A DNA stretch of 39,468 nucleotides from positions 1 through 39,468 of IMG/VR virus record IMGVR_UViG_3300027714_000045; one strand, written 5' to 3'. Source of the stretch: a virus. The position numbers and the translations under genes were made by a program. Below are positions 26,004 to 32,990 of the stretch, piece after piece; the stretch's first letter is position 1; every line of letters begins with the position of its first letter. The notes below the pieces were generated by a model. The model was not told where the DNA came from, searched no databases, and saw only the letters and a program-made list of their open reading frames with translations.

Positions 26004-28073
26004 ATGATTTCTAAGGGCATCAAGCCCAACAACAACGGATACAATCAAATGACTACTTTATCTTCTACAATCTCTAATGCTTTAAACACACAGTCTTCAA
26101 TTAACCTAGAGGTTGCTAGACAACTTGAAATCGCACGTGAAGCTATTGGTACTTACCAAGCTGCACAAACTTTAACTAACCGTTTAATATCATTAGTGCC
26201 ACGTTTGGTACTAGAGAAGGATGTGAAGGTAACATTCAAAGACAACCGTGAAGAGATGGTCACTGTTGAGAAAGACCTTAACGATGTAATGTGGCTTATC
26301 ACGTTACAATCAACCTTACAATCCGGTTATACCAACGCAACTGGTTTAACCTCACTCTTTCAAGCTTGGGCCAAGACCGAGATGAAAGCAGAATGGACGT
26401 ATGCAGCAGTTAACCCAATTGCTAAACGTTTCATCAAAGAGCTTATTAACTTGAGTGTTATTAAGTCTACCAAGTCTGCTATGGAGCATGACGGACGTTT
26501 CAGCCAAATACACAAATTGACTGATATGCAATCTCTTGAAGTTAATGAAGTTGTTGATGAACTTCGTGCCAAGATTCCAATGAAGTGTAAGCCGTTAACA
26601 AATAAACCAACTGATTGGTCTGATGCTAATACGGGTGTTGGTGACAACGCTGGCTTACGTTTAATAACTGGTGGACAACAGTCTACTATAGCACCAGCTG
26701 TATTATCAGCTGTTAACAAGTTACAGGCTGTTGAGTTTGTTATATCACCTGCCATGTTGGTAGCATCACGTTTGATGTTAGACAACATAGCCGAGTATGA
26801 TGTAACTACCGAGGATAAGCGCGTTATGGAAGAGATGCGTAAATGCACACGTGCAGGTATGTTCTTCCCAATTACAATGGACAAGCGTGGCAGAATGTAT
26901 TACCGAGGTGGTGTGTTATCTCCACAAGGTTCTGACTTCTGTAAAGCTGCTTTCCAATTCGCTGAGTTCAAAGTACTTGGTGAAGATGGTTTCAAAGCAA
27001 TTTGTGTCCACACTGCAAATGTATGTGGTATGGATAAGATATCATTAAATGACCGCATCGAGTGGGTCAACAACCAAGACTTCGGAATGATTAATGACTT
27101 CGAAGATGTAATCCAACACTTTCCGAAAGCGGACACCTTTCAAGCTACTGTAGCAATACTAGAAATCAAGCGCATCCTCGCGTTAGATATAGACCCAGCT
27201 ACAGCAACTTCAAACTTAGTGTGTCACCAAGATGGTACGTGTAACGGTTTACAACACATGGCCGCAATTACTGGTTCACGTGTTACAGCTGAGTCTGTTA
27301 ACTGTACTGCTTCAACATGGGCTGACTTACCACAGGATATCTATGGTATCATCTCAAAGGATGCAGCTGATAACAGCACAGCCGAAGTACATGCTTTAAT
27401 AGCAAAGTATGGTCGTGACATGGCTAAAAACCCTGTAATGATAGTCGGATATGGGGCAGGTAAAACAACTGTTCAACGCAACACAGCTAAGTTTCTAATC
27501 AAGCATGGTGAGTCTACCGAGTTTGCAGATGAAATTGGTGAGATGTATATGCAAGCTCTTGAAAGTAAGGCCGCAGCAGTGAAATCGTTCACTAGCGCGA
27601 TAACAAGCCGTATGGAAGAGAGTATGCTAGAAGGTTTAACATCAGTCCAATGGGTATCAGCAGATGGGTTTGTTTGTGATATTGAATACACAGACATTGA
27701 AGAACATCGTGTACGTGCCGGTAACTTTAACTGCATAAAGCCACACACAGACGTCAAGCTTGATGAAATCAAGACACGTGGTGCAATGGCTCCAAACCTA
27801 ATACATAGTGTTGATTCAACTCACCTACGTATGGTAGTTAACGCTTGTGACCACAGTCTTGTAACAGTACATGATTCAGTTGGTTCACATCCAAGTACTT
27901 ACTTCGCAACTGCACAGGTTATTCGTGAACAGTTCGTTGCAGTACATGAGTATGATATAATGACTGAGTTCACCACAGCAATTGGTGCAGACCCAATCAA
28001 CTTTATCAACAACCGTAGAGCAGATGGCTACAAAGCATCAGAAGCACTACAGTCTTCTTACATCTTTTCGTAA
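26004..28073 (+). CDS. Single-subunit DNA-dependent RNA polymerase (T7 gp1-like), compact
   Basis: This 689-residue enzyme transcribes the middle and late genes. Diagnostic motifs are MDKRGRMYYRGGVLSPQGSD (residues about 292-311, T7 has DWRGRVY...NPQGND), motif A HQDGTCNGLQH with catalytic Asp410 (T7 Asp537), motif B RDMAKNPVMIVGYG with Lys475 and Tyr483 (T7 Lys631, Tyr639), APNLIHSVDSTHLR, and motif C VHDSVG with Asp624 (T7 Asp812). It is about 190 residues shorter than T7 enzyme. Missing are part of the N-terminal promoter domain, most of the thumb and part of the specificity-loop region. ATG 26004 lacks a ribosome site; ATG 26049 is an alternative (674 residues). A GGGC-ATCAA-GCCC hairpin lies between the two starts. 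Confidence 0.95.
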   Translation: MISKGIKPNNNGYNQMTTLSSTISNALNTQSSINLEVARQLEIAREAIGTYQAAQTLTNRLISLVPRLVLEKDVKVTFKDNREEMVTVEKDLNDVMWLITLQSTLQSGYTNATGLTSLFQAWAKTEMKAEWTYAAVNPIAKRFIKELINLSVIKSTKSAMEHDGRFSQIHKLTDMQSLEVNEVVDELRAKIPMKCKPLTNKPTDWSDANTGVGDNAGLRLITGGQQSTIAPAVLSAVNKLQAVEFVISPAMLVASRLMLDNIAEYDVTTEDKRVMEEMRKCTRAGMFFPITMDKRGRMYYRGGVLSPQGSDFCKAAFQFAEFKVLGEDGFKAICVHTANVCGMDKISLNDRIEWVNNQDFGMINDFEDVIQHFPKADTFQATVAILEIKRILALDIDPATATSNLVCHQDGTCNGLQHMAAITGSRVTAESVNCTASTWADLPQDIYGIISKDAADNSTAEVHALIAKYGRDMAKNPVMIVGYGAGKTTVQRNTAKFLIKHGESTEFADEIGEMYMQALESKAAAVKSFTSAITSRMEESMLEGLTSVQWVSADGFVCDIEYTDIEEHRVRAGNFNCIKPHTDVKLDEIKTRGAMAPNLIHSVDSTHLRMVVNACDHSLVTVHDSVGSHPSTYFATAQVIREQFVAVHEYDIMTEFTTAIGADPINFINNRRADGYKASEALQSSYIFS

Positions 28074-28086
28074 GACACATTCAGTA

Positions 28087-28110
28087 ACCACACATCATCC
28101 GGTGTGTGGT
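28087..28110 (+). other. 10-bp hairpin just after the RNA polymerase gene
   Basis: ACCACACATC (28087-28096) pairs completely with GGTGTGTGGT (28101-28110), with one G-U pair, around the loop ATCC. No U-tract follows. Together with the hairpin at 25957 it brackets the polymerase gene, as RNase III sites do in T7. Confidence 0.6.
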
Positions 28111-28132
28111 AATCAATTATATCGAGTATATT

Positions 28133-28297
28133 ATGAAAGCAACCAAGCAGAGTATACAACATTTCGAAGCGTTCACACCAACCAAGCAAGTAGAATCAAC
28201 GCCATCACGTACATCAGTAATAATAGGTACGTATGTAATAAACACGCTTTGTTTCGTGTTTGGTTTTATATTAATCAGAGTAATGTTCTATGTATAA
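28133..28297 (+). CDS. 54-residue single-span membrane protein
   Basis: The product has a polar N-terminus of about 28 residues and one C-terminal hydrophobic span (residues about 29-52, TSVIIGTYVINTLCFVFGFI and onward). A GTG further upstream (28106) would lie in the hairpin, so ATG 28133 is preferred. Its leader TATATCGAGTA is repeated before the gene at 28435. The stop overlaps the next start by 8 bases. It is a tail-anchored type inner-membrane peptide of unknown role; position after the polymerase suggests host takeover or superinfection control. Confidence 0.55.
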   Translation: MKATKQSIQHFEAFTPTKQVESTPSRTSVIIGTYVINTLCFVFGFILIRVMFYV

Positions 28298-28403
28298 CAA
28301 TCAGCATGAGAACGTTGGTGAAACAGCATCACGCTACTTCATAAATACATTATGGGTAGTGTACATTATCGTAGTAATAGCAATAACAATTACATGGGCA
28401 TAA
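28290..28403 (+). CDS. 37-residue single-span membrane peptide
   Basis: The peptide has a polar start (MYNNQHENVGETASRY) and then an uninterrupted hydrophobic span (WVVYIIVVIAITITW, residues about 22-36) to the stop. It starts inside the end of the previous gene (ATGTATAA overlap) and so is translated by coupling. No family is recognisable. It belongs to a run of tiny membrane peptides in this stretch. Confidence 0.5.
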   Translation: MYNNQHENVGETASRYFINTLWVVYIIVVIAITITWA

Positions 28404-28434
28404 GCCTCAATTCATTTATATATCGAGTACCATT

Positions 28435-28608
28435 ATGAAAAACGTCACAGCAGCAGTATCAGTTAAAGCACCAGTAATGCAAGCATCTTTCGAAGAGACA
28501 CACCACAGAGAATGTGATGGTGTTTCTAAAACAATCAAAGATAACTGGCGCACACGCGCTAATGCAAAGCCAGTCACAGTAGTACGGAGTGTACGTCATG
28601 CCGTGTAA
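28435..28608 (+). CDS. 57-residue basic protein, unknown
   Basis: The product is soluble and basic, with a hydrophilic C-terminal half (KDNWRTRANAKP then VRSVRHAV). It has no membrane span, unlike its neighbours. The leader carries the TATATCGAGTA word 14 bases before the ATG, shared with the gene at 28133. The stop overlaps the next gene by 11 bases. Function is unknown; a basic peptide of this size could bind nucleic acid or a host enzyme. Confidence 0.5.
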   Translation: MKNVTAAVSVKAPVMQASFEETHHRECDGVSKTIKDNWRTRANAKPVTVVRSVRHAV

Positions 28609-28720
28609 TGACAATTTGTATACACAAGCAGCTGTTACATGTATATGGGTAACAGCTGTTACATGTATATGGTTAATAGCAGTAGTATTAACAGTAACAG
28701 TAGTGTCGTACATGAGTTAA
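28598..28720 (+). CDS. 40-residue membrane peptide built on a tandem repeat
   Basis: The peptide is almost entirely hydrophobic from residue 11 (AAVTCIWVTAVTCIWLIAVV). Its first part is two copies of the octad AVTCIWVT/AVTCIWLI, encoded by an exact-length 24-base tandem repeat. It begins inside the end of the gene before. One membrane span with two cysteines in register is expected. No function is recognisable. Confidence 0.5.
   Translation: MPCNDNLYTQAAVTCIWVTAVTCIWLIAVVLTVTVVSYMS
28629..28676 (+). repeat. 24-base tandem repeat, two copies
   Basis: The unit beginning CAGCTGTTACATG at 28629 is followed directly by a second copy at 28653, with a single mismatch (G to T at the 21st base). The length is a multiple of three and the frame is kept, so the repeat lengthens a membrane span by eight residues. 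The near identity points to a recent duplication. Confidence 0.85.
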
Positions 28721-28732
28721 CATAGGTGACCC

Positions 28733-28948
28733 ATGCAATTAATTAAAACAAAGGCAGGTTGGAAGGTGAAGTTAGAGGACTTCCCAACACCTGCACAAGT
28801 GGATACTTTAAACAGTAAACGCATAGGCTATTATTGGTTAGACACAGAACGTGGTTACAAACGGTTGCTAGTGACAACCAATCCACACGGACCAATATGG
28901 CAACAATGTACAATGGAAGCACCTATTAAAGAGTGGTTCAAGATGTAA
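28733..28948 (+). CDS. 71-residue unknown protein
   Basis: The product is soluble, basic in its first half (MQLIKTKAGWKVKLEDFPTP) and aromatic in the second (RIGYYWLDTERGYKRLLVTT, residues about 30-49). It suggests a small beta-strand protein. It ends in EWFKM. There is a weak AGGTGA ribosome site 5 bases before ATG. It lies between the membrane-peptide run and a structured leader. I do not recognise it. Confidence 0.65.
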   Translation: MQLIKTKAGWKVKLEDFPTPAQVDTLNSKRIGYYWLDTERGYKRLLVTTNPHGPIWQQCTMEAPIKEWFKM

Positions 28949-28950
28949 TA

Positions 28951-29007
28951 GGTTTAACCGCAAGCATTTCCCTGAGTGCTTGTCATTAAACCAACGGCAA
29001 TAATGCC
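28951..29007 (+). other. Structured leader: nested hairpin plus short hairpin
   Basis: GGTTTAA (28951-28957) pairs with TTAAACC (28986-28992). Inside it, CAAGCATTT (28961-28969) pairs with GAGTGCTTG (28974-28982) around CCCT, with two G-U pairs. A second small hairpin, GGCA-ATAA-TGCC, follows at 28996-29007. This fills nearly all of the leader of the next gene, which lacks a clear ribosome site. It could be a processing site or a translational control element. Confidence 0.55.
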
Positions 29008-29033
29008 ACAACCCTAACCAGAGTAATTATTAA

Positions 29034-29474
29034 ATGAATTTATCAGACTTAGCAGTATTCGCAGCAAAGCCAGCATCTCGCAAGAGCGCAACACCTTTGC
29101 ACCTTTTAGACATTACTGCTGCACGTGCTGTAGTTAAAGTTAGTAATGGTGACAAGATTAAATCCGAAGTTACCCAAGGACTTAAACTGTCTTTTGGTCG
29201 TCGTTCAGTATCACTTGATGCTGTACAAACAGGCGCAGCTAAATTAGTTATCTGTAATGAGCAAGTTGGTGAAGTCACTGAGTTGTTATTAGCCGAAGTA
29301 AACAAAGGTACATTTGATGCCGCTATCGTAGCAACACAGGCAGAAATGCTTGCTGCTTTAGATAAGCCTGCACCGTCTGTACCAGCTGATTCAGCGACGG
29401 TCGAAGTACCTGATGAAGCAGTAGGTAATACAAGCGTACCATCAGTAGATGGTTTAGACCTTTCATCTATTTAA
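29034..29474 (+). CDS. 146-residue unknown protein with proline/acidic tail
   Basis: I do not recognise this product. Residues 1-95 form a mixed domain (LHLLDITAARAVVKVSNGDKIKSEV, KLSFGRRSVSLDAVQTGAAKLVICNEQVG). From about residue 105 there is a flexible Pro/Ala/Val/Asp tail (KPAPSVPADSATVEVPDEAV) ending in DGLDLSSI. A small ordered domain plus acidic tail is the layout of several phage DNA-metabolism accessory proteins, but no motif supports that here. Its leader is heavily structured and poor in ribosome-site bases, so its translation may be controlled. Confidence 0.65.
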   Translation: MNLSDLAVFAAKPASRKSATPLHLLDITAARAVVKVSNGDKIKSEVTQGLKLSFGRRSVSLDAVQTGAAKLVICNEQVGEVTELLLAEVNKGTFDAAIVATQAEMLAALDKPAPSVPADSATVEVPDEAVGNTSVPSVDGLDLSSI

Positions 29475-29483
29475 GGAATAGAT

Positions 29484-29600
29484 ATGCACCAGTTAAAGCA
29501 AGCCGGTAAAGTAATCTTTGAATCGGCAAAGAAGATTGATGTTATCTTTGAACATCAGAAATATGCTCGTTATGAGCGTGTTACATACGTTAAGGTGTAA
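29484..29600 (+). CDS. 38-residue peptide
   Basis: ATG 29484 has a good AAGGA ribosome site 7 bases upstream. The peptide is basic and mixed (MHQLKQAGKVIFESAKKIDV and then a KYARYERV section), with no membrane span. It lies 9 bases after the preceding gene, so it is probably co-translated. No function is recognisable. It is the last frame before a 334-base non-coding stretch. Confidence 0.5.
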   Translation: MHQLKQAGKVIFESAKKIDVIFEHQKYARYERVTYVKV

Positions 29601-29934
29601 CACTTTTCGCGGGTGCAGTAAAATGCACCACCTCCCATAGCCTGTAGCTCGTTAAACGAGGGCTACCTAGCAACTGAGGATAAGGTCATGTGACAGAGTT
29701 ACGGCAGAACCTGCTGACGTCGGTAACAGGATTATAGAACCTAACAAGACCCTCTTAATTGAGGGCGCAAGCAAAAGGGCTGTACGTCCCACACCTCTGA
29801 AAACAATTGGGCGACAAAGCAAAAATACCGTGGAAGGTTTATTCCCGTCACTGATAAGACGTTAAAATGCGCCAGCATATGAGTTTGCCGTTAGAGCGCC
29901 AACGTTAAACCACCTAATTCATTGGAGTGTTATC
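29601..29934 (+). ncRNA. 334-base non-coding stretch, candidate structured RNA
   Basis: No frame longer than about ten codons with a start is open on the + strand. Hairpins are dense: GGTGCA/TGCACC (29612-29629), GTAGCTCG with CGAG-GG-CTAC (29644-29666, GG bulge), CCTG...CAGG enclosing the self-complementary CTGACGTCGG (about 29710-29730), CCCTC/GAGGG (29750-29765), and a GC-GCAA-GC tetraloop at once after it (29765-29772). Direct repeats ACGTTAAA and GCGCCA each occur twice in 29858-29908. It does not match tRNA, tmRNA, RNase P or group I intron cores that I can recall. It might instead be a replication origin or a long processed leader for the gene at 29935. Confidence 0.4.
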
Positions 29935-30132
29935 ATGGATAGCATATTAAATAGCACCACTTGGCAAGCCCTTGTGGAAAGTACTAAATCAACCTCAACC
30001 CAGACTAAGTGTATTACTGAGAAAGACCTTATAGCCATTATGATTGCTAATGAGGAACTACAAAGAGTACACAATACTCTGGACACACTCAGGAATATAT
30101 TATCATGTTCGGAAGAGAACAACCTAGCGTAA
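29935..30132 (+). CDS. 65-residue helical protein, unknown
   Basis: The product is soluble and helical, with Ser/Thr-rich first third (TKSTSTQTK) and a heptad-like second half (KDLIAIMIANEELQRVHNTL, residues about 30-49) that may form a coiled coil. A GGAG ribosome site lies 8 bases before ATG. It directly follows the structured non-coding block and precedes the primase, so it could be an accessory replication factor, but no motif shows this. Confidence 0.6.
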   Translation: MDSILNSTTWQALVESTKSTSTQTKCITEKDLIAIMIANEELQRVHNTLDTLRNILSCSEENNLA

Positions 30133-30266
30133 TCACAGAAGAAGAAGTCGGTGACTTCATAGCGGAGTTAAACAACCAGCAGCAACCATTGGAGGAAATA
30201 CTTCATGACTTACATGAACAAGGACCAGTGGTTATTGGACGCAAAGCGGCTACCACTCGGTCATAG
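30105..30266 (+). CDS. Possible 53-residue overlapping protein
   Basis: A frame from ATG 30105 overlaps the gene before by 28 bases and the primase by 62 bases. The peptide has an acidic, helical core (ITEEEVGDFIAELNNQQQPL, residues 10-29) and a basic end. AGGA lies about 10 bases before the start, and the acidic core is compositionally protein-like. Overlaps of this size on both sides are unusual, so the call is tentative. Confidence 0.35.
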   Translation: MFGREQPSVITEEEVGDFIAELNNQQQPLEEILHDLHEQGPVVIGRKAATTRS

Positions 30267-31047
30267 TACCAGAGTTGATTGTCCCAAGTGTGGCGGTGGA
30301 ACAAACACACGCGCCATGAAGATTAGTCATGACTTAAAAGCATATTCAGGTTTCTGTTTTGCTTGTGATAACCAACCATTCGAGATGAAAGGTAAACAAA
30401 CACTTGAGTCAATAGCAGAATTAAAGAGGTTAAACCATGAGTCATTACAGCATGGAACGGGAGAAGCACTCATTCTTCCAGAAGATTTCACGAGAGATAT
30501 CCCTTTGGAGGGTAGACTCTGGCTTTACTCAAATGGCATCACCAACAAACTCCGTGAGAGATATGGTATTGGATATTCAGCGCGTTTGCACAGGGTTGTA
30601 TTACCTGTCTACAATGAAGCGGGTACACTTATCTGGTATCAATGTCGAGCATTACGGGAAGGGCAGACCCCAAAGTATTTACAACCTAGTCGGGATAAGA
30701 CAGGTATATACTTCGCATCCCAACATATCAAGCATACAGGAGTTAGAACGTCAGTTACAGTCGTTGAAGATATCATGTCAGCGATTCGAGTTGGGGAGTC
30801 TGACTTACCAAACACCTGCACAATTTCCTTACTCGGAACTAAAGCAGATACAAGACAAGTTATCACATTGTCAGACTTTAGCGTATGCACTCTATGGTAT
30901 GACAATGACAAAGCGGGGATACGAGGCAGCCAAACCATTAGAACGGCTGTATCAATGCTTACAGAAACTCGCAACATACGCACAGAGCTTGACCCCAAAG
31001 CTTACTCTAATCAACAAATAAGGGCAACATTATGCCAGAAGAAATAG
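30205..31047 (+). CDS. DNA primase (T7 gp4 N-terminal half, separate protein)
   Basis: The 280-residue primase makes the RNA primers for lagging-strand synthesis. A zinc ribbon is formed by Cys26-x2-Cys29 and Cys51-x2-Cys54 (CPKCGGG and CFAC). A TOPRIM domain follows, with VVEDIMSAIRV carrying Glu188 and LWYDNDKAGIRG carrying Asp233 and Asp235. RVVLPVYNEAG and YLQPS are typical of the basic subdomain before TOPRIM. The start has GGAGG 9 bases upstream. In T7 primase and helicase are one polypeptide; here they are separate genes with two small genes between them. The stop overlaps the next start by 16 bases. Confidence 0.9.
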   Translation: MTYMNKDQWLLDAKRLPLGHSTRVDCPKCGGGTNTRAMKISHDLKAYSGFCFACDNQPFEMKGKQTLESIAELKRLNHESLQHGTGEALILPEDFTRDIPLEGRLWLYSNGITNKLRERYGIGYSARLHRVVLPVYNEAGTLIWYQCRALREGQTPKYLQPSRDKTGIYFASQHIKHTGVRTSVTVVEDIMSAIRVGESDLPNTCTISLLGTKADTRQVITLSDFSVCTLWYDNDKAGIRGSQTIRTAVSMLTETRNIRTELDPKAYSNQQIRATLCQKK

Positions 31048-31379
31048 CACCACATGAAGGTCGTGAGCTTGAGCTTGTTCTTAACGGAACAAAGCCGCTT
31101 GGGAGCTTCCCAGTAACACACAGTGACGCCCCGAAGGTATTACGTAGTGTTGGTATGTATTCATTCTTACGTCATGGTAACGTGTACTTTGCGTTGACGC
31201 AGGAGCCTATTAATTGCTATCAGTTCTTAGAATCTAATAATGCTAAGATAATAGTTAAATCACAACCAGAACACAATCGTTTGATGGGACGTCTATTTGG
31301 TTACACAGAAGACCAGATTGATGTATTCATCGAGAACAAACTAGATTGTGATTGTCGTGACTGCAAAGGCGGTTTCTAA
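31032..31379 (+). CDS. 115-residue unknown protein with Cys-rich end, between primase and helicase
   Basis: I do not recognise this product. It ends with C-D-C-R-D-C-K-G-G-F, a cysteine cluster that could bind one metal or form part of an interaction tail. The body is mixed alpha/beta (SVGMYSFLRHGNVYFALTQ, residues about 39-57). It overlaps the primase by 16 bases and the next gene by one base (TAATG), so it is made together with primase and helicase and may join them physically. This is inference from position. Confidence 0.65.
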   Translation: MPEEIAPHEGRELELVLNGTKPLGSFPVTHSDAPKVLRSVGMYSFLRHGNVYFALTQEPINCYQFLESNNAKIIVKSQPEHNRLMGRLFGYTEDQIDVFIENKLDCDCRDCKGGF

Positions 31380-31468
31380 TGGACATAACACCAATCGTCA
31401 TGTCGTTTATATTTATAGCAACTATGTACCTAATCTTTAAAGGAGACGACGACTCATGGCCTCGATAG
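31379..31468 (+). CDS. 29-residue single-span membrane peptide
   Basis: The peptide has a hydrophobic span (residues 4-20, TPIVMSFIFIATMYLIF) and a short acidic end (KGDDDSWPR). ATG overlaps the upstream stop (TAATG) and its end overlaps the helicase start by 13 bases. It contains the helicase ribosome site (AGGAG). It may be expressed or may simply keep ribosomes moving into the helicase gene. Confidence 0.45.
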   Translation: MDITPIVMSFIFIATMYLIFKGDDDSWPR

Positions 31469-32712
31469 ATATAGCCCTGTTACGTGTAATCAAATACCGT
31501 GACCAGTACGATAAAGTATCGCGCTTTATACCAAAAGACGCACTTAACAAGCGTACGTTGTTAGTGGCTAAGGACATTGGCCGCTATTTTGAAGACCATG
31601 CAGAAGAAGCTAGTATTAACTTCGACTCCTTCCGCTCACTATTCTTCACGTCGTATCACCGAAAGTTGTCAGACGACGACACTCAGTTTTATAACAGAGT
31701 CTTAGTAAATATGGTAGAGGATGTACCAGATAGTATTAAGAGTAACATAGTAAACCAACTATTAGAGCTAGAGTTTGTGACAGATGTTGCTAACTTTATT
31801 GAAGAGTTCCATGCAGGTGAAGAGATTGACATAGTACAGGAAATCACCTTTAAACTTAAAGTACTTAACGAGCAGTTAACACGTGGCAGTGCTTACGAGT
31901 ATGCAGATATGGACGATTGTGATGCAGAGGTAGACGACAACGTTGGACTACGTTGGTGCTTACCAGAACTTAACGAACGATACAGACGACTACAAGGTGG
32001 TGACCAAACCATTGTATGTGCAAGGCCGGGACTAGGTAAGACCACGTTCCTTACATGTAACAACGTAGCAATGGCTCAAGATATGAAAGACACTGATATT
32101 ATAGTGTGGTTCAACAACGAGTCCAAACGTCAACGTATCATGAAACGTCAGATGCAGTCAGCACTTCAAGCAACTGTAGCTGAGTTATCCAAGAAACAAA
32201 CAGCAGGTACATTACAAGATGAATACCTAGCAGTTATGGGACGCAAAGATAGACTACGTGTATATGATATACATGGTAAGAATAACTTGTTCCTAGCTGA
32301 CATACTTGAATCCATACGCGAAGAAGGTTTAACCGTTGGTGCTATCATCATTGATATGCTCGACAATGTTAAGTTCCCGACCCGTCGTGAGTTACGTGAG
32401 GACCAACGTCTTGAAGAGATGTATAAATGGTTCCGTGAACTAGGTGTAGAGTACGACTGTCCGACATTCCCGACAAGCCAAGTATCTAATGAGGGAGCAG
32501 GTTTACTGTACCCATTAGAACATATGCTCAAGGATTCGAAGACAGGTAAACAGGGTGCTTGTGACAACATCTTAATGATTGGTCATGATGGTGATGAATT
32601 GAATCCCAATAGCCGTGGCATTAGTATGCCTAAGAAGAAATCATTACGAGCCGGTAAACTAGACATTATGGAAACCTTCATAATGGATGCAGATAGGGCG
32701 ATTTACAAATGA
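31456..32712 (+). CDS. Replicative DNA helicase (T7 gp4 C-terminal half, DnaB/RecA-like)
   Basis: The 418-residue helicase has Walker A ARPGLGKTT (residues 189-197, Lys195), preceded by the L-Q-GGDQTIVC strand that begins the RecA core. Walker B is GAIIIDMLDN with Asp300. Catalytic-Glu region WFNNESKRQ lies near 216, and a TSQVSNEG sensor strand lies near 338. A loosely conserved helical N-terminal section (1-140) takes the place of the T7 primase-linker part. It should form a hexamer that unwinds the fork with the T7-type polymerase. AGGAG lies 11 bases before ATG. The stop overlaps the next start (ATGA). Confidence 0.9.
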   Translation: MASIDIALLRVIKYRDQYDKVSRFIPKDALNKRTLLVAKDIGRYFEDHAEEASINFDSFRSLFFTSYHRKLSDDDTQFYNRVLVNMVEDVPDSIKSNIVNQLLELEFVTDVANFIEEFHAGEEIDIVQEITFKLKVLNEQLTRGSAYEYADMDDCDAEVDDNVGLRWCLPELNERYRRLQGGDQTIVCARPGLGKTTFLTCNNVAMAQDMKDTDIIVWFNNESKRQRIMKRQMQSALQATVAELSKKQTAGTLQDEYLAVMGRKDRLRVYDIHGKNNLFLADILESIREEGLTVGAIIIDMLDNVKFPTRRELREDQRLEEMYKWFRELGVEYDCPTFPTSQVSNEGAGLLYPLEHMLKDSKTGKQGACDNILMIGHDGDELNPNSRGISMPKKKSLRAGKLDIMETFIMDADRAIYK

Positions 32713-32990
32713 GTAAAGCATTAGAAACACAGGTTGGTGGTACACATTACACTGACCTTAAAATCCAACCATTCGAATTGACCTTTGCTAACTTCGGTTA
32801 CAAGGGTCTTAAAGCAGCGGTCTATACTAAGATAAATAAGTATATGACACGTAGTAAAGACAACGAGGTACAGCAGTTGCAGAAAGCAGCACACTGTCTT
32901 GCCATACTGATTGAGAAAGCGCAGGAAGCGGAAGATGCTCTTGATAAAGACAGGAACAGGAACATCGACCTCACAATGCAGACACGCTAA
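32709..32990 (+). CDS. DUF3310 family protein
   Basis: The 93-residue protein has the family's QVGGTHYTDLKIQPFEL opening (residues 8-24), followed by the aromatic helix and Y-x-x-INKYMTRSKDNE, then a helix with KAAHCLAILIE. DUF3310 proteins are common in phages and sometimes called nucleotide-kinase-like on weak grounds; their role is not established. Overlaps on both sides (ATGA, TAATG) put it in the replication operon. A charged C-terminal tail (residues 75-93) is extra. Confidence 0.85.
   Translation: MSKALETQVGGTHYTDLKIQPFELTFANFGYKGLKAAVYTKINKYMTRSKDNEVQQLQKAAHCLAILIEKAQEAEDALDKDRNRNIDLTMQTR

Noticed and set aside
29601-29934. Group I intron, RNase P RNA, tmRNA or tRNA
   Set aside because: I could not find the paired core of a group I intron, the T-loop of a tRNA, or the conserved RNase P boxes. 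The GAGGATAAGGTC stretch only faintly recalls RNase P.
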